The translations under genes and the position numbers were made by a program. A stretch of DNA of 64,000 bases, from contig DAOQUL010000002.1 in assembly GCA_035341015.1 (NCBI GenBank), positions 1 through 64,000 of the forward strand. Reading direction: 5' to 3'. Below are positions 27,871 through 37,395 of the stretch, piece by piece (the stretch's first letter is position 1; every line of letters starts with the position of its first letter). The DNA comes from JAKQIM01 sp029557965 (GTDB lineage: Bacteria > Chloroflexota > Anaerolineae > Anaerolineales > UBA4823). A model generated the notes under the pieces. The model was given only the letters and a program-made list of their open reading frames with translations, did not search any database and was not told the origin of the DNA.

Positions 27871-29844
27871 TTACACATCGCCAATGATCACAAAAGTAGC
27901 CCAGACCTGATCTACCACATCGCTCTCGCCCATCGGAACCTGGACAATAACCAATAGGACCACTGGCGGATCTCCTTCGCTGGGGACTGTGGCAAGCACG
28001 TAGGCATCATAACCACTGCAGTTGGTGTAATGATCATACTGGCCCACATACACACCGTCATCATAATCCAGGCGTTCAGCCGTTTCGCAATATGGGCCAT
28101 AAACGTCCTGGTAAGCCGCCAAGAGGTCGTGATAATCGCCGCCGGTTTGCGCCAGGTCAGCCGAAACGCCGAAGAACATGCCCGAGGCGTCATAGCTGGT
28201 TTCATAAGCGGCCAGGTCAGGGGCAGCCGCCAGGCCGGGGCCAACCATCTCTCCATCCACATACCAACCGCTGCCATCGTAATCCAGCCAACCTACCGGC
28301 ACATCCACCTTTAGTACCCCGGCTTCATCCGTGCAGCTCATGTATCCTGAGGCATACGACTCGATACAGTTGACCGGCATACCGCCATCCTGGCCAGCGT
28401 CTTCGCCTGGTTCGTCAGGCGGCGGAGACTGCTCTGACGACAAAACATTGGCGTCGCACACCAGCACGCTGCCGCTTGAAACACAGCCAGAGAAATCGGC
28501 TGCCACCAGCCTTGCTATGGCGTTGACCAACATCTCTTCATCCGATGCCAATACCGTCAAGACCCGTTGATCCGCGCCGTGCGTCTCGATGTACAAGGCA
28601 GTGTTTTGAGCCACAAAGCCGCCCAGATCCTCAACCAGGACCAAATCTTTCGGTGAGGCTCCTGTGCCATCATCAACCGGCTCCAACCCGCCATCTGCCA
28701 GGTCGACCGTCACGCCTGCACGATCCAAGATGTCATCCAATGGCTCTGTTTTGTCATACAACCCCAAATACAACACATCTCCGCCTGCATCAGGGGCAGT
28801 GCGCAAAGCAGCCTCAAGACCAGCATCTTCAAAAGCGGCCTGCAGGGGAATGCTCTCAGTCAGCATCTCTGGATCCAGAGCCTCTGCAAATGTCTGCACC
28901 AGGCTGACCGGGCGGGTGAACAAATAAGGAAAATCACGCACATCCCAGGCCCTGCCATCAGCAGCCAACCAATCCGCAAGGTTGCTCAAAAAGTGATCGT
29001 TATCTGCCATCGTATGATAAGGCGAAGTCATGAAGGTCATATCGCCCATCACCAACACCCGCCCAGCTTCGGCAAACACAGCAGCAGCCAGGCTGCTTTC
29101 GCCTGTGCGCACATTTGAACGTGTCTTAGCATCACCGGCTAACAAGGTCACCTCACCGCCGCGCAGTGAGTGCGATGCATACAATACCAGTGTATCCAGC
29201 CCCTCGAAAAGCGGTTGATCACCATCCAGGGCCTCAAAACGCACGTTGCGATAGTTGCCGGAATTATCGTTCAGGTTATACAAATAATCGTCAAAATACG
29301 AGACCCCAAACAGGTTCGCCAGGCTGTTGGCAGCCGGCACCGCGCTGATGGGGAACAATACTGAGGAGAGATCGTAATATTCATCTTCTGTGGTCGCGGG
29401 CCGGGTGGGATCAGCCGCCAACAAAAGCCTGCCGCCATCGGCCACAAAGGATTGAATGGCATCTAACTCATCGGCAGAAAACTGCCCCGTAGGGGCCACC
29501 ACCACCAGGGCCGTGGCGCCGCGCAGCAGCTCAGGCAGGCTGCCATCATTGCCGGTGTACATTTCAATCTCTGCACCGCGCGCAGAAAGGCGCTGGCTCA
29601 AGGGGGTCAGATCGTCGATCTGCAGATTGTTCTCATGCGCCAGGTCGATGATCACCCGTCCGTTGCTGGCGGTTGGCTGGTCAGCATATGGGTTATAGGC
29701 TGCGGTTGACAGTACGATATCGTCCGAAGAGACACTTGGGATCTCAGGAGCCTGATAGGTAGTGCGGCCGTACAAAAACCAGCGCACAACGAAAGGCAGC
29801 GCCAATAACGAAAGAAACAACAGCAGTTTGGCGAGTGTTTTCAT
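27871..29844 (-). CDS. DUF4350-type membrane-anchored protein
   Basis: The product is 657 residues. One N-terminal membrane helix (about residues 5-22) is followed by a DUF4350/GATase-like domain: NPYADQPTASNGRVIID, ATALVVVAPTGQFSADELDAI, FVADGGRLLLAADP. The C-terminal third (from about 490) has no domain I recognise and contains several Tyr/Gly/Asp-rich stretches. DUF4350 proteins often accompany gliding- or secretion-related ABC systems, but no such genes are adjacent here. It is the last gene of an operon with SppA; its ATG overlaps the SppA stop by four bases. Function unknown. Confidence 0.75.
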   Translation of the reverse strand: MKTLAKLLLFLSLLALPFVVRWFLYGRTTYQAPEIPSVSSDDIVLSTAAYNPYADQPTASNGRVIIDLAHENNLQIDDLTPLSQRLSARGAEIEMYTGNDGSLPELLRGATALVVVAPTGQFSADELDAIQSFVADGGRLLLAADPTRPATTEDEYYDLSSVLFPISAVPAANSLANLFGVSYFDDYLYNLNDNSGNYRNVRFEALDGDQPLFEGLDTLVLYASHSLRGGEVTLLAGDAKTRSNVRTGESSLAAAVFAEAGRVLVMGDMTFMTSPYHTMADNDHFLSNLADWLAADGRAWDVRDFPYLFTRPVSLVQTFAEALDPEMLTESIPLQAAFEDAGLEAALRTAPDAGGDVLYLGLYDKTEPLDDILDRAGVTVDLADGGLEPVDDGTGASPKDLVLVEDLGGFVAQNTALYIETHGADQRVLTVLASDEEMLVNAIARLVAADFSGCVSSGSVLVCDANVLSSEQSPPPDEPGEDAGQDGGMPVNCIESYASGYMSCTDEAGVLKVDVPVGWLDYDGSGWYVDGEMVGPGLAAAPDLAAYETSYDASGMFFGVSADLAQTGGDYHDLLAAYQDVYGPYCETAERLDYDDGVYVGQYDHYTNCSGYDAYVLATVPSEGDPPVVLLVIVQVPMGESDVVDQVWATFVIIGDV

Positions 29845-30755
29845 CGTCGGGTACTCCCAAGCCGGGCATCATACAAGAGGTAAAGGCCGGGCGGCAGACT
29901 GCGTTCTCCAGTCTTGGGGTTGGTTGCCCCTTCCCATGCGGGCAGACCGCCGTAGTACAGCTCTTGATACTTCTCTGTCGCCAAAACCTGCCGCTCCAGG
30001 TCTACCACCACGTAGCTATCAAGCCCGGCCAGCTCAGCCGCCCGGTCAATAGCATCCGATTGGCCGCCCATCTCATCCACCAACCCCAGGCTCAAGGCCT
30101 GGCGGCCCGGGTAAGCCAGGCCTTGAGACAGGTCTGAACGAGACATAACCAGGCGGTCACCGCGGCCGGCGGCTACGGTAGCCAGGAATTCTTGTTTGAT
30201 GCCGTCAATCTCGCGCAGGAATTCTTCAGTATTGCTGGCGGTAAGCTTGAAGGGGCCGCTGGCCAAGACCACGTCATTAACGCCGATATTGGAAGGGAAA
30301 TACCCCCACACGCCCACGTTGCCTACCGTAGATGATGGCTTGGCAAACAAGGGGTCGACAGCCATGGCCACATAATAGCCGCCGCTGGCTGCATAGGAGT
30401 CGATGTAGCCCACCACCGGCATTTGCTGGCGCAGATTCAGCAGTTCATAATAAATGGACTGGGTGGCAACCACCTCTCCACCGGGTGTCTCGATCTGCAC
30501 GACCACAGCCTTGATCCTTGGGTCGCGGCGGGCGGCTTCGATCTCGTCATTGACCAACTCGGCGCTCAAAGACCAGATTTCTGTATTGATACGCACAATG
30601 CCCACAGCCGGTTTCTTGACCTGGGCAGACGACAGCCACAATCCCAGCATCAGCGGCAGTACAATCCAGAAAGCCGCCTGCCCCAAAGCTCGCCACATGG
30701 AAGGTTTCTTCTTCACAGGAGCGGGAAGTGCGACAGGTGTATCTGCTTCACTCAT
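29841..30755 (-). CDS. sppA: Signal peptide peptidase SppA-like (S49)
   Basis: The product is 304 residues. One membrane helix near residues 27-48 is followed by an S49/ClpP-fold domain: the strand VVVQIETPGGEVVAT, the nucleophile Ser in DSYAASGGYYVAMA and a basic residue in the ASGPFK region that corresponds to the catalytic Lys of the short, single-domain SppA type. Such enzymes degrade signal-peptide remnants in the membrane. It is placed between DUF1461 and DUF4350 genes with tight spacing (24 bases and a 4-base overlap), which suggests a common membrane task. Confidence 0.85.
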   Translation of the reverse strand: MSEADTPVALPAPVKKKPSMWRALGQAAFWIVLPLMLGLWLSSAQVKKPAVGIVRINTEIWSLSAELVNDEIEAARRDPRIKAVVVQIETPGGEVVATQSIYYELLNLRQQMPVVGYIDSYAASGGYYVAMAVDPLFAKPSSTVGNVGVWGYFPSNIGVNDVVLASGPFKLTASNTEEFLREIDGIKQEFLATVAAGRGDRLVMSRSDLSQGLAYPGRQALSLGLVDEMGGQSDAIDRAAELAGLDSYVVVDLERQVLATEKYQELYYGGLPAWEGATNPKTGERSLPPGLYLLYDARLGSTRR

Positions 30756-30779
30756 GGTGCACTCCTTTCGGAGCCAGAC

Positions 30780-31496
30780 TCAGCCGTTATTGCGGCGTTG
30801 GATCCGGCCCAGCACAAACCATACAAGCCACCCCAGGGCAGCCGATAAGCCGCCAACCATGAAGAATGTATCGCGCCAAAAACGCTGGGGAAAGAGGCGG
30901 ATAAGCGTATCGCTGTATAGAAATGTCCAGGTGCCTTCTGCAAAGAAAATCCGGTGGAAATTGACAAAGATGAAACCAAAGGCCGCCACCACTAATAACA
31001 ATATAACGCCAATTAAGATAATGGTCAACAGACCCCCACGCCGGACGGCCTGGAGGTAATCGGGCAGCCATTCTTCCTTCCAGGCCCAAAACCCAAATGT
31101 GACCAGCAAGATAAAAGCCGCAATCCACACGCGCAAGGCCCCCTGAACCACGTTTTTCACATCCAGCATGTGTTCCAATTCCCGATCATTATACATGTAG
31201 GTGCAGTCGACCATATTGGCGCAAGAAGGCGCTGGGGTCTCTTGCCCTTCTGGGAAACGCAAGTCGCCTAAGAATTCGATCCCGGCATCGTTCACCAGGT
31301 ATTCTACCGCCACGCGCCCATAAGCCAGCCGCTCACCCATGGTGAAGCCATAATAATCGTCCGGGAACATCGGGGTGCGGTATTCAAACTCCAGGTACCA
31401 GGGACTGAGCATTGCGCGCACCGCAGTAAGCGTCAACACCACCGGTACCAACACGGTTATCAGGAAACGCAGAATTTTCAACAACCAGCCAGGCAT
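30780..31496 (-). CDS. DUF1461 (TIGR01906-type) integral membrane protein
   Basis: The product is 238 residues with about four or five membrane segments and one large extracytoplasmic loop after the first. The loop carries the family pattern FPDDYYGFTMGERLAYG and a DRELEHMLDVKNVV segment before the second helix. The family has no proven function. The start ATG overlaps the stop of the upstream spermidine-synthase-like gene (TAATG), indicating translational coupling. Confidence 0.8.
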   Translation of the reverse strand: MPGWLLKILRFLITVLVPVVLTLTAVRAMLSPWYLEFEYRTPMFPDDYYGFTMGERLAYGRVAVEYLVNDAGIEFLGDLRFPEGQETPAPSCANMVDCTYMYNDRELEHMLDVKNVVQGALRVWIAAFILLVTFGFWAWKEEWLPDYLQAVRRGGLLTIILIGVILLLVVAAFGFIFVNFHRIFFAEGTWTFLYSDTLIRLFPQRFWRDTFFMVGGLSAALGWLVWFVLGRIQRRNNG

Positions 31497-33064
31497 TAGT
31501 GTAAGACCTCCTCATCACCAAAGAAAACATAGTTCAGAACCATATTATTTGTCACCCACTCGATCGGCGCCCAATCATCTGTGTAGACCACACCCACAGT
31601 GGGCGTGGGGCGCGCATTTCCATATGCCACTTGCAAAGACCTGAGCAGCAAAGGATGGACCGAACCCGGGTTACCCAGCTCGCGCGTGGCCAATTCAAGC
31701 AAATTGGTCTGCATGTTGGCTGCGGTCGAGGGCTGCACCGTGGCATACACAATGGTGTTAAATGAAGCCGGCACATCCACCACGTGCACACTGGGGAAGA
31801 CTGTTTGAATTGTAGAAGCCAGGTCGTCAATCAACGTACGATTGGCTGGCGAACGTCCAACGTTGATCACCAAAACACCGTCTTCATCCAGATGATCGTA
31901 CGCCACCTGGAAGAATTCTTGCGTGGTCAGGTGCCAGGGAATATACGGCGGGCGGTAGGCATCAACGCCAATGATGGTGTAGCGCCGCGTGCTGTGTTCC
32001 AGCCCCCAACGACCATCTTGAGCCACGGCATTCAAGTTTGGCATATCCATATCGAAATAATCTCGCCCCACCTGGATGATATCGGGGTCGATCTCAAAAC
32101 CGTCGATTGGAATAGGCCCAAATACGGCGCTGGCCTGGCGGGCCACTGTGCCCGCAGCCAGGCCGACAATGGCAATGCTCTCAACCTGCTCGGTAAGATA
32201 CGGTGCGGCATTATAAAATGGGGCTGCCAGGAACATCTCCCAGGGGCCGCCGTAATCCAGACGCTCGGCATGCCAAACAGAGTGGATGCCCTGGCCTTCA
32301 TTCAAGCGCAGGTAGCGATAGCCATCTTTCTCTAACACCTGGATATAGTTATAGGCCGACTCGGCCTCATACACCTGCCCGTCCGTCTGCTTGATCGGCC
32401 CGGCAGCCCACAAGGCGGTCAGCAGCACCAGGACCAGGGGCATCAACAGCCAGGGCAGGGTTTTCTTCCAACCAATGGCGCTCCACAGGCCAACCAATGC
32501 CACCAGCAGCAGCACGCCGCTAAAAATCAAGATCGTCAGCGTGGTACCCACCAGGGGGATCAGTACCAGCACCGGCAAAAAGGTGCCGATGAAGGAGCCC
32601 AGGGTCGAAATGGCATAAATTTGTCCAGAAACTCTGCCCGCCTGGCGAGAATCGCGGATTGCCAGGCGAATTGCGAAGGGCGAAATGGTCCCCAGTAATG
32701 TGATTGGCACAATGAAGAGCACCAGCACAGCCGTGAACGAGCCCAACAAAACACCCACCTGTAGTTGGTCAAAGGCATCTGCCGCCAGGCGTAAAACAGG
32801 CCGCGCCACGAACGGCACGATGCCCGAAGTAAACGCCCCCCAAGCCAGGATGCCATACATGGTCTTTTTGTGAGGAGAGCGGTCGGCCCATGATCCGCCG
32901 ATGAAATAACCGGCAGTCAGGTAAATCAAGATCAGGCCAATGATACAAGCCCATACCAGGTTGCTCGTGCCAAAAGTGCTGCCCAGCAAACGCGAGGCCG
33001 CAAATTCTAACGCCAACGTGGTCATTCCAGATACAAAGACGGTGAAGTAGAGGTATCGGTTCAT
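31496..33064 (-). CDS. Membrane-bound spermidine synthase-like protein
   Basis: The product is 522 residues. The N-terminal half has about seven or eight membrane helices (residues 5-225). The C-terminal half is a Rossmann-type spermidine-synthase-like domain with IVGLAAGTVARQ (nucleotide loop), GFEIDPDIIQVG and the DAYRPPYIPWHLTTQEF motif. Membrane-fused relatives are frequent in bacteria and most lack proof of polyamine synthesis. It is the first gene of a four-gene minus-strand operon. A TATAAT box seven bases before the ATG suggests a leaderless transcript. Confidence 0.82.
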   Translation of the reverse strand: MNRYLYFTVFVSGMTTLALEFAASRLLGSTFGTSNLVWACIIGLILIYLTAGYFIGGSWADRSPHKKTMYGILAWGAFTSGIVPFVARPVLRLAADAFDQLQVGVLLGSFTAVLVLFIVPITLLGTISPFAIRLAIRDSRQAGRVSGQIYAISTLGSFIGTFLPVLVLIPLVGTTLTILIFSGVLLLVALVGLWSAIGWKKTLPWLLMPLVLVLLTALWAAGPIKQTDGQVYEAESAYNYIQVLEKDGYRYLRLNEGQGIHSVWHAERLDYGGPWEMFLAAPFYNAAPYLTEQVESIAIVGLAAGTVARQASAVFGPIPIDGFEIDPDIIQVGRDYFDMDMPNLNAVAQDGRWGLEHSTRRYTIIGVDAYRPPYIPWHLTTQEFFQVAYDHLDEDGVLVINVGRSPANRTLIDDLASTIQTVFPSVHVVDVPASFNTIVYATVQPSTAANMQTNLLELATRELGNPGSVHPLLLRSLQVAYGNARPTPTVGVVYTDDWAPIEWVTNNMVLNYVFFGDEEVLH

Positions 33065-33071
33065 TCGAAAG

Positions 33072-33077
33072 ATTATA
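33072..33077 (-). promoter_or_regulatory. TATAAT box of the spermidine-synthase-like operon, leaderless spacing
   Basis: On the minus strand TATAAT (33077 to 33072) is separated from ATG 33064 by seven bases; there is no Shine-Dalgarno site. Confidence 0.6.
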
Positions 33078-33140
33078 TCCTAAAACATCTTTGAGGGGGC
33101 AGGGCCTCGCTTCTTGCCCTGTATTCGATACCTTTTCCCA

Positions 33141-33169
33141 TTGCCCCATTTTGAATGCTTGCGTATAAT
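33141..33169 (+). promoter_or_regulatory. Promoter of mscL
   Basis: TTGCCC (33141-33146), 17-base spacer and TATAAT (33164-33169), followed by a 30-base leader with TGGAGGAG before the ATG. Confidence 0.7.
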
Positions 33170-33203
33170 TAGCATGTTCTTAACTCACAATGGAGGAGAT
33201 AAA

Positions 33204-33647
33204 ATGTTAAAAGAATTCAAAGAATTCGCCATGCGTGGCAATGTGCTGGACCTGGCTATCGGTGTGATCATCGGTGGTGCATTCGGCAAAATCGTTACCT
33301 CGTTCGTCAACGACGTTATCATGCCGCCGATTGGCTTGTTATTAGGGCAGGTAAAATTCAGCGACCTGTTTTGGGTGCTGAAAGGCAGTGTCCCGGCTGG
33401 CACCAGCCTGGAAGTTGCGAAAACACTTGAAGGCGTGGTTACCCTGAACTACGGTGCTTTCATTAGCACGATCATTGATTTCATCATCGTCGCCCTGGTC
33501 ATCTTCCTGGTGGTCAAGCAGATCAACCGCATGAAGAAGCCTGCCCCGGCTCCGGCTGCCCCAGCCACCAAAGACTGCCCATACTGCTTCTCAGCGGTCA
33601 ATGTCCAGGCCACCCGCTGCCCGAATTGTACATCAGAGCTTAAGTAA
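33204..33647 (+). CDS. mscL: Large-conductance mechanosensitive channel with C-terminal zinc ribbon
   Basis: MscL opens under membrane tension to release solutes during osmotic downshock. The 147-residue product has the N-terminal helix and first membrane segment FKEFAMRGNVLDLAIGVIIGGAFGKIV, the periplasmic loop and the second membrane helix (about residues 90-110). A proline/alanine linker then leads to an extra four-Cys zinc ribbon (DCPYC and RCPNC) that replaces the usual short C-terminal helix bundle. The start at 33204 has a strong ribosome site; the earlier ATG at 33114 lies upstream of the promoter. Confidence 0.95.
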   Translation: MLKEFKEFAMRGNVLDLAIGVIIGGAFGKIVTSFVNDVIMPPIGLLLGQVKFSDLFWVLKGSVPAGTSLEVAKTLEGVVTLNYGAFISTIIDFIIVALVIFLVVKQINRMKKPAPAPAAPATKDCPYCFSAVNVQATRCPNCTSELK

Positions 33648-33676
33648 GACGGCATTTGCGACAAGAACAGCAAATG

Positions 33677-33713
33677 GGGTTGTATGGGCGGGCGCTGAAC
33701 GCTCATACAACCC
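33677..33713 (+). terminator. Hairpin between mscL and alaS
   Basis: 14-bp arms (33677-33690 and 33700-33713, one wobble). It is followed by TATATTAAATT rather than a T run, so it could be the mscL terminator or a leader structure of alaS, whose AAAGGAG site begins 11 bases further on. Confidence 0.5.
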
Positions 33714-33736
33714 TATATTAAATTAAAGGAGTTCGA

Positions 33737-36484
33737 ATGACCACCAAGGCTCAACAGCCGCTTAGCGGTGCAGAAATCCGTAAGATGTTCATCGAGTTTT
33801 TCGAAGAAGCCGGCCACACCTACGTGCCATCCGCTTCACTTGTCCCGGGCGGCGACCAAACCCTGCTCTTCACCAACGCCGGTATGGTTCAGTTTAAGGA
33901 TGTATTCTTAGGAACCGACAAGCGCCCTTATACCCGCGCCGCCAACTCTCAGAAGTGCATGCGCGTGGCTGGCAAACACAACGACCTGGATGACGTAGGG
34001 CGTGACGACACGCACCACACCTTCTTCGAGATGCTCGGCAACTGGTCATTCGGCGATTATTACAAGAAAGAGGCCATTCAGTGGGCCTGGCAGCTTCTCA
34101 CAGACGTCTGGCAACTGCCAAAAGAATGCCTGTGGGCAACCTGCTTCCGCGATGATGAGGGCGATGTTCCCCAGGACGATGAGGCGGCTGCAGCTTGGCG
34201 TTCTCAACCCGGCATGGACCCGGCCCACGTGGTTTTCTTTGGGCGCAAGGATAATTTCTGGGAAATGGCCGAAGTAGGCCCTTGCGGCCCTAGCAGCGAG
34301 GTGAACATCGACCGTGGACCTGAGTACTGCGATAAACAAGGTGTTCCCGGCCACCAGTGCAGCGTCAATGGCGATTGCAAACGCTTCCTGGAAATTTGGA
34401 ACCTGGTTTTCATCCAGTACAACCGGATCGATGCCAACCACCTCGAGCCACTGCCCGCCACCCATGTTGATACGGGTATGGGCTTTGAGCGGATCGTCTC
34501 GGTGCTGCAAGGCGTCGATTCGAACTACCGCACGGATCTATTGTGGCCTCTGATCCTGAAGACCCAAGAGCTCACCGGGCAGACCGACGAGGAACGTGAA
34601 GCCAACTTCACCTCATACCGCGTCATTGCCGACCACACCCGCTCGGCCTCCTTCTTGATCGCCGACGGTGTGGTGCCCGGCAACCTGGGGCGCAACTACG
34701 TGGTGCGCATGATCATCCGCCGCGCTTACCGTTTTGCCGGGAAGATCGGCCTGCACGAGCCTTTCATGGCCCAGGTGGCCGAGAAAGTGATCGAGGGCTA
34801 CGGCCAGGCCTTCCCCGAACTGGTGCGCAACCGCGGCGCGATCTTGCGCGCCATCACCCGCGAAGAAGAACAATTCCAGCGCACCCTGGATCGGGCCACC
34901 GCCAACCTGGAAAACCTGCTCACCGGCCTGCAAGAACGTGGCGAAACGGTCCTTGCTGGTGACCAGGCAGCCGTTCTATACAGCACCTACGGCATGCCGC
35001 TGGAAATCACACGCGACATTGCTCGCGAGCGCGGCCTGGACGTGGATGAAGCGGGCTTCAAGAAGGCCATGGAAGATCACCGCCTGGCTTCGGGCGCGGG
35101 TAAAGCAATGGGACCATTGGGCGGCGAAGACGTAGATATCTACCGCAGCCTGTTCCTAGAACTTGAAAAGAACGGCAAGCTGACTTCTAAGGGTGTACAG
35201 CACGACCCTTACACGCGCCTTGAAGTGGAAGGCCCCGTTCTCGCGTTGATTGTCAAAGGCCAGCCCGTCACCGAGGCGCAAACCGGCGATCCGGTAGAAG
35301 TGCTGCTGCCCGAGACTTGTTTTTATGTCGAATCCGGTGGACAGGTTTCAGACACCGGATCCATTCGATCTACAGATGACGAATGGGAGGTGCAGGTCAA
35401 AGAAATGCGCAAACCCGCGGCCGGAATGATCGTGCATGTTGGAACCATCATCCGCGGCGCCCCCCAGGTTGGCGACCAGGCTGTTGCCAGCGTAGATGCC
35501 CAACGCCGGCGCGATATCATGCGCAACCACACCGCCACCCACCTGCTGCACGCCGAGCTGCGCGCCGTATTAGGCGAGCACGCACGCCAGGCCGGTTCGC
35601 TGGTGGCCCCCGACCGTTTGCGTTTCGACTTCACCCACCCCGAAGCAGTTACGCCAGAGCAACTGGCGCGCATTGAAGCTGGTGTCAACCGCAACGTGCT
35701 GGGCGATTACGCCCTGGCCATCACGCAAAAGCCCCTACAGCAGGCCATCAGCGAAGGCGCCATGGCTTTGTTTGGCGAGAAATATGCTGAAGTGGTGCGT
35801 ACGATCACCATTGGCGGCAGGGATCCATTCTCGTATGAGCTGTGCGGCGGTACACACGTGGAAGAGACCGGAGATATTGGCATCTGCCTGATCGTCAGTG
35901 AAGGCAGCGTGGCATCGGGCATCCGGCGCATTGAAGCCGTTACCGGCCGCGGCGCCTACGAGCTGATCCAGCGCCGCTTCCGCGCCCTCAACCAGGCCGC
36001 CGCACTGCTGGGTGCCGCCCCGGAACATCTGCCCGAAAAAGCGAGTGATTTGCTCGATGACCTGAGCGCCGGACGCAAACAGATCGCAGCCTTACGTCAA
36101 AGCCTGGCGGCGGCCGAATTCGAACAATCCTCGCAGTCCACCAGCCTGGTCAAGGATGTACACGTGCTCACCGCCACCCTGCCCGAAGCCGACGCCGACA
36201 CCTTGCGCCAGATGGTGGATCGCTTCCGCCAGAATAACCCAACCCAGGGCGTAGCCGTGTTAGCCTCGGTAAGCCAGGGCCGCCCGACCCTGATTGCTGC
36301 GGTCACCGACGACCTGGTGAAGCGCGGCGTGCACGCCGGAGACCTGGTCAAGTTTGTTGCCGCACCGCTGGGCGGAGGTGGCGGCGGAAAGCCGAACCTG
36401 GCCCAGGCAGGTGGGAAAGATGCCAGCAAGCTGGCCGAAGCATTAGCCAGTGTATCGGGTTGGCTGGAAAACAAGCTCAAATAA
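33737..36484 (+). CDS. alaS: Alanyl-tRNA synthetase
   Basis: This class II enzyme charges tRNA-Ala. The 915-residue product has the catalytic core (LLFTNAGMVQFKD, motif 2 region RAANSQKCMRV, GPSSEVNIDRGPE), the editing domain with zinc ligands in HTATHLLHAELR and CGGTHVEETGDIG, and the C-terminal DHHA1/C-Ala domain with GGGGGGKPNLAQAGG. Length is slightly above the usual 870-880. It heads a tight plus-strand run of seven genes with gaps of 6 to 30 bases, ending with ruvX, mltG and two further genes. alaS next to ruvX and mltG is a recurring bacterial arrangement. Confidence 0.97.
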   Translation: MTTKAQQPLSGAEIRKMFIEFFEEAGHTYVPSASLVPGGDQTLLFTNAGMVQFKDVFLGTDKRPYTRAANSQKCMRVAGKHNDLDDVGRDDTHHTFFEMLGNWSFGDYYKKEAIQWAWQLLTDVWQLPKECLWATCFRDDEGDVPQDDEAAAAWRSQPGMDPAHVVFFGRKDNFWEMAEVGPCGPSSEVNIDRGPEYCDKQGVPGHQCSVNGDCKRFLEIWNLVFIQYNRIDANHLEPLPATHVDTGMGFERIVSVLQGVDSNYRTDLLWPLILKTQELTGQTDEEREANFTSYRVIADHTRSASFLIADGVVPGNLGRNYVVRMIIRRAYRFAGKIGLHEPFMAQVAEKVIEGYGQAFPELVRNRGAILRAITREEEQFQRTLDRATANLENLLTGLQERGETVLAGDQAAVLYSTYGMPLEITRDIARERGLDVDEAGFKKAMEDHRLASGAGKAMGPLGGEDVDIYRSLFLELEKNGKLTSKGVQHDPYTRLEVEGPVLALIVKGQPVTEAQTGDPVEVLLPETCFYVESGGQVSDTGSIRSTDDEWEVQVKEMRKPAAGMIVHVGTIIRGAPQVGDQAVASVDAQRRRDIMRNHTATHLLHAELRAVLGEHARQAGSLVAPDRLRFDFTHPEAVTPEQLARIEAGVNRNVLGDYALAITQKPLQQAISEGAMALFGEKYAEVVRTITIGGRDPFSYELCGGTHVEETGDIGICLIVSEGSVASGIRRIEAVTGRGAYELIQRRFRALNQAAALLGAAPEHLPEKASDLLDDLSAGRKQIAALRQSLAAAEFEQSSQSTSLVKDVHVLTATLPEADADTLRQMVDRFRQNNPTQGVAVLASVSQGRPTLIAAVTDDLVKRGVHAGDLVKFVAAPLGGGGGGKPNLAQAGGKDASKLAEALASVSGWLENKLK

Positions 36485-36501
36485 CCCCTGGAGAAGCGGC
36501 T

Positions 36502-37365
36502 ATGAACAAACAAGAAGCTACTGAATTCATCTTGCAAGCGCTGGCCAATCACCAGACCACATCTGAGATCGCGGACCAACTGTCAGGAGAGTTGAAAGCG
36601 CCGCGCGAAGTTGTGGAGCAATTTGTGCTACGAGTTTCGGCCCAACAGGCGGCGGCAAATCCGCCAGCCCCTGAGGCAGCCGCTGTGCCGGCTGAAGAAG
36701 CGCGGGTCTCAGAAGCAGGCGTTGTGCCGGTGGTTGAATCACCTGCGCCAGAGGCCGCCGATGTGCCAATCGCAGAAGAGCCGCCTGCCCTCGAGGCAGA
36801 AGTTGTAACGGCAGTAGATGAACCCTTGCAGGCAGACAGCGCCCAAGGAGAGGAAGAAACCTCTTATCCCCCGCTGCCCGTAGCCCACACACCCAAGGTT
36901 GAGCCAGATTCTCAGACCTGGGAAAACGAAGAGGTGCAGGGGAACGACCTGCTGGATGACAAAGAGCTGGTGAAGGTGGTGTTACGCCGCCTTAACAAAG
37001 GGGATAATCGCAACGATATCATCACCATGGTCTGTGAACGTGCCAATACTTCTTGGCCTCAGGCCCAGCGCCTGGTTTCACAGGTGGAGGTGGATAATTA
37101 CCAGGGCCTATCCTTAAAGCGCAAATTGCCTCTCCTGTTGGGCAGCATCGGGATCAGCATCCTGGGCGTTCTATTGATGCTTTTTGGCGTGCTGGCTGCC
37201 GGGTCTTACCTGGCTGAGCTCACAGGCCAGAGCAGCGGCGTTCCCCAGAACTTGCTCAATCCAGCCATGGGGCCTGATGGCGCATTGGTTCTTGCCATCA
37301 TTGGAGCGGGGATGGCAGCGGGCGGCGGGGTTGGCATCTTCCGGGCCTTGCAAGATCATCTCTAG
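36502..37365 (+). CDS. Membrane protein with two copies of a small helical module
   Basis: The product is 288 residues. Residues about 4-48 and 157-197 look like two copies of one helical module (FILQALANHQTTSEIADQL compared with VLRRLNKGDNRNDIITMVC, each followed by a helix ending in V-x-x-V). They flank a long Glu/Pro/Ala/Val-rich linker. Two membrane segments follow at about 213-238 and 260-280. I know no named family. The start ATG 36502 follows a GGAG site and is preferred over ATG 36460, which lies inside alaS. It is 18 bases after alaS and 30 before the baseplate-J-like gene. Confidence 0.7.
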   Translation: MNKQEATEFILQALANHQTTSEIADQLSGELKAPREVVEQFVLRVSAQQAAANPPAPEAAAVPAEEARVSEAGVVPVVESPAPEAADVPIAEEPPALEAEVVTAVDEPLQADSAQGEEETSYPPLPVAHTPKVEPDSQTWENEEVQGNDLLDDKELVKVVLRRLNKGDNRNDIITMVCERANTSWPQAQRLVSQVEVDNYQGLSLKRKLPLLLGSIGISILGVLLMLFGVLAAGSYLAELTGQSSGVPQNLLNPAMGPDGALVLAIIGAGMAAGGGVGIFRALQDHL

Positions 37366-37395
37366 CCCTTCGCAGCGCACCGGATCTAAACCAGC

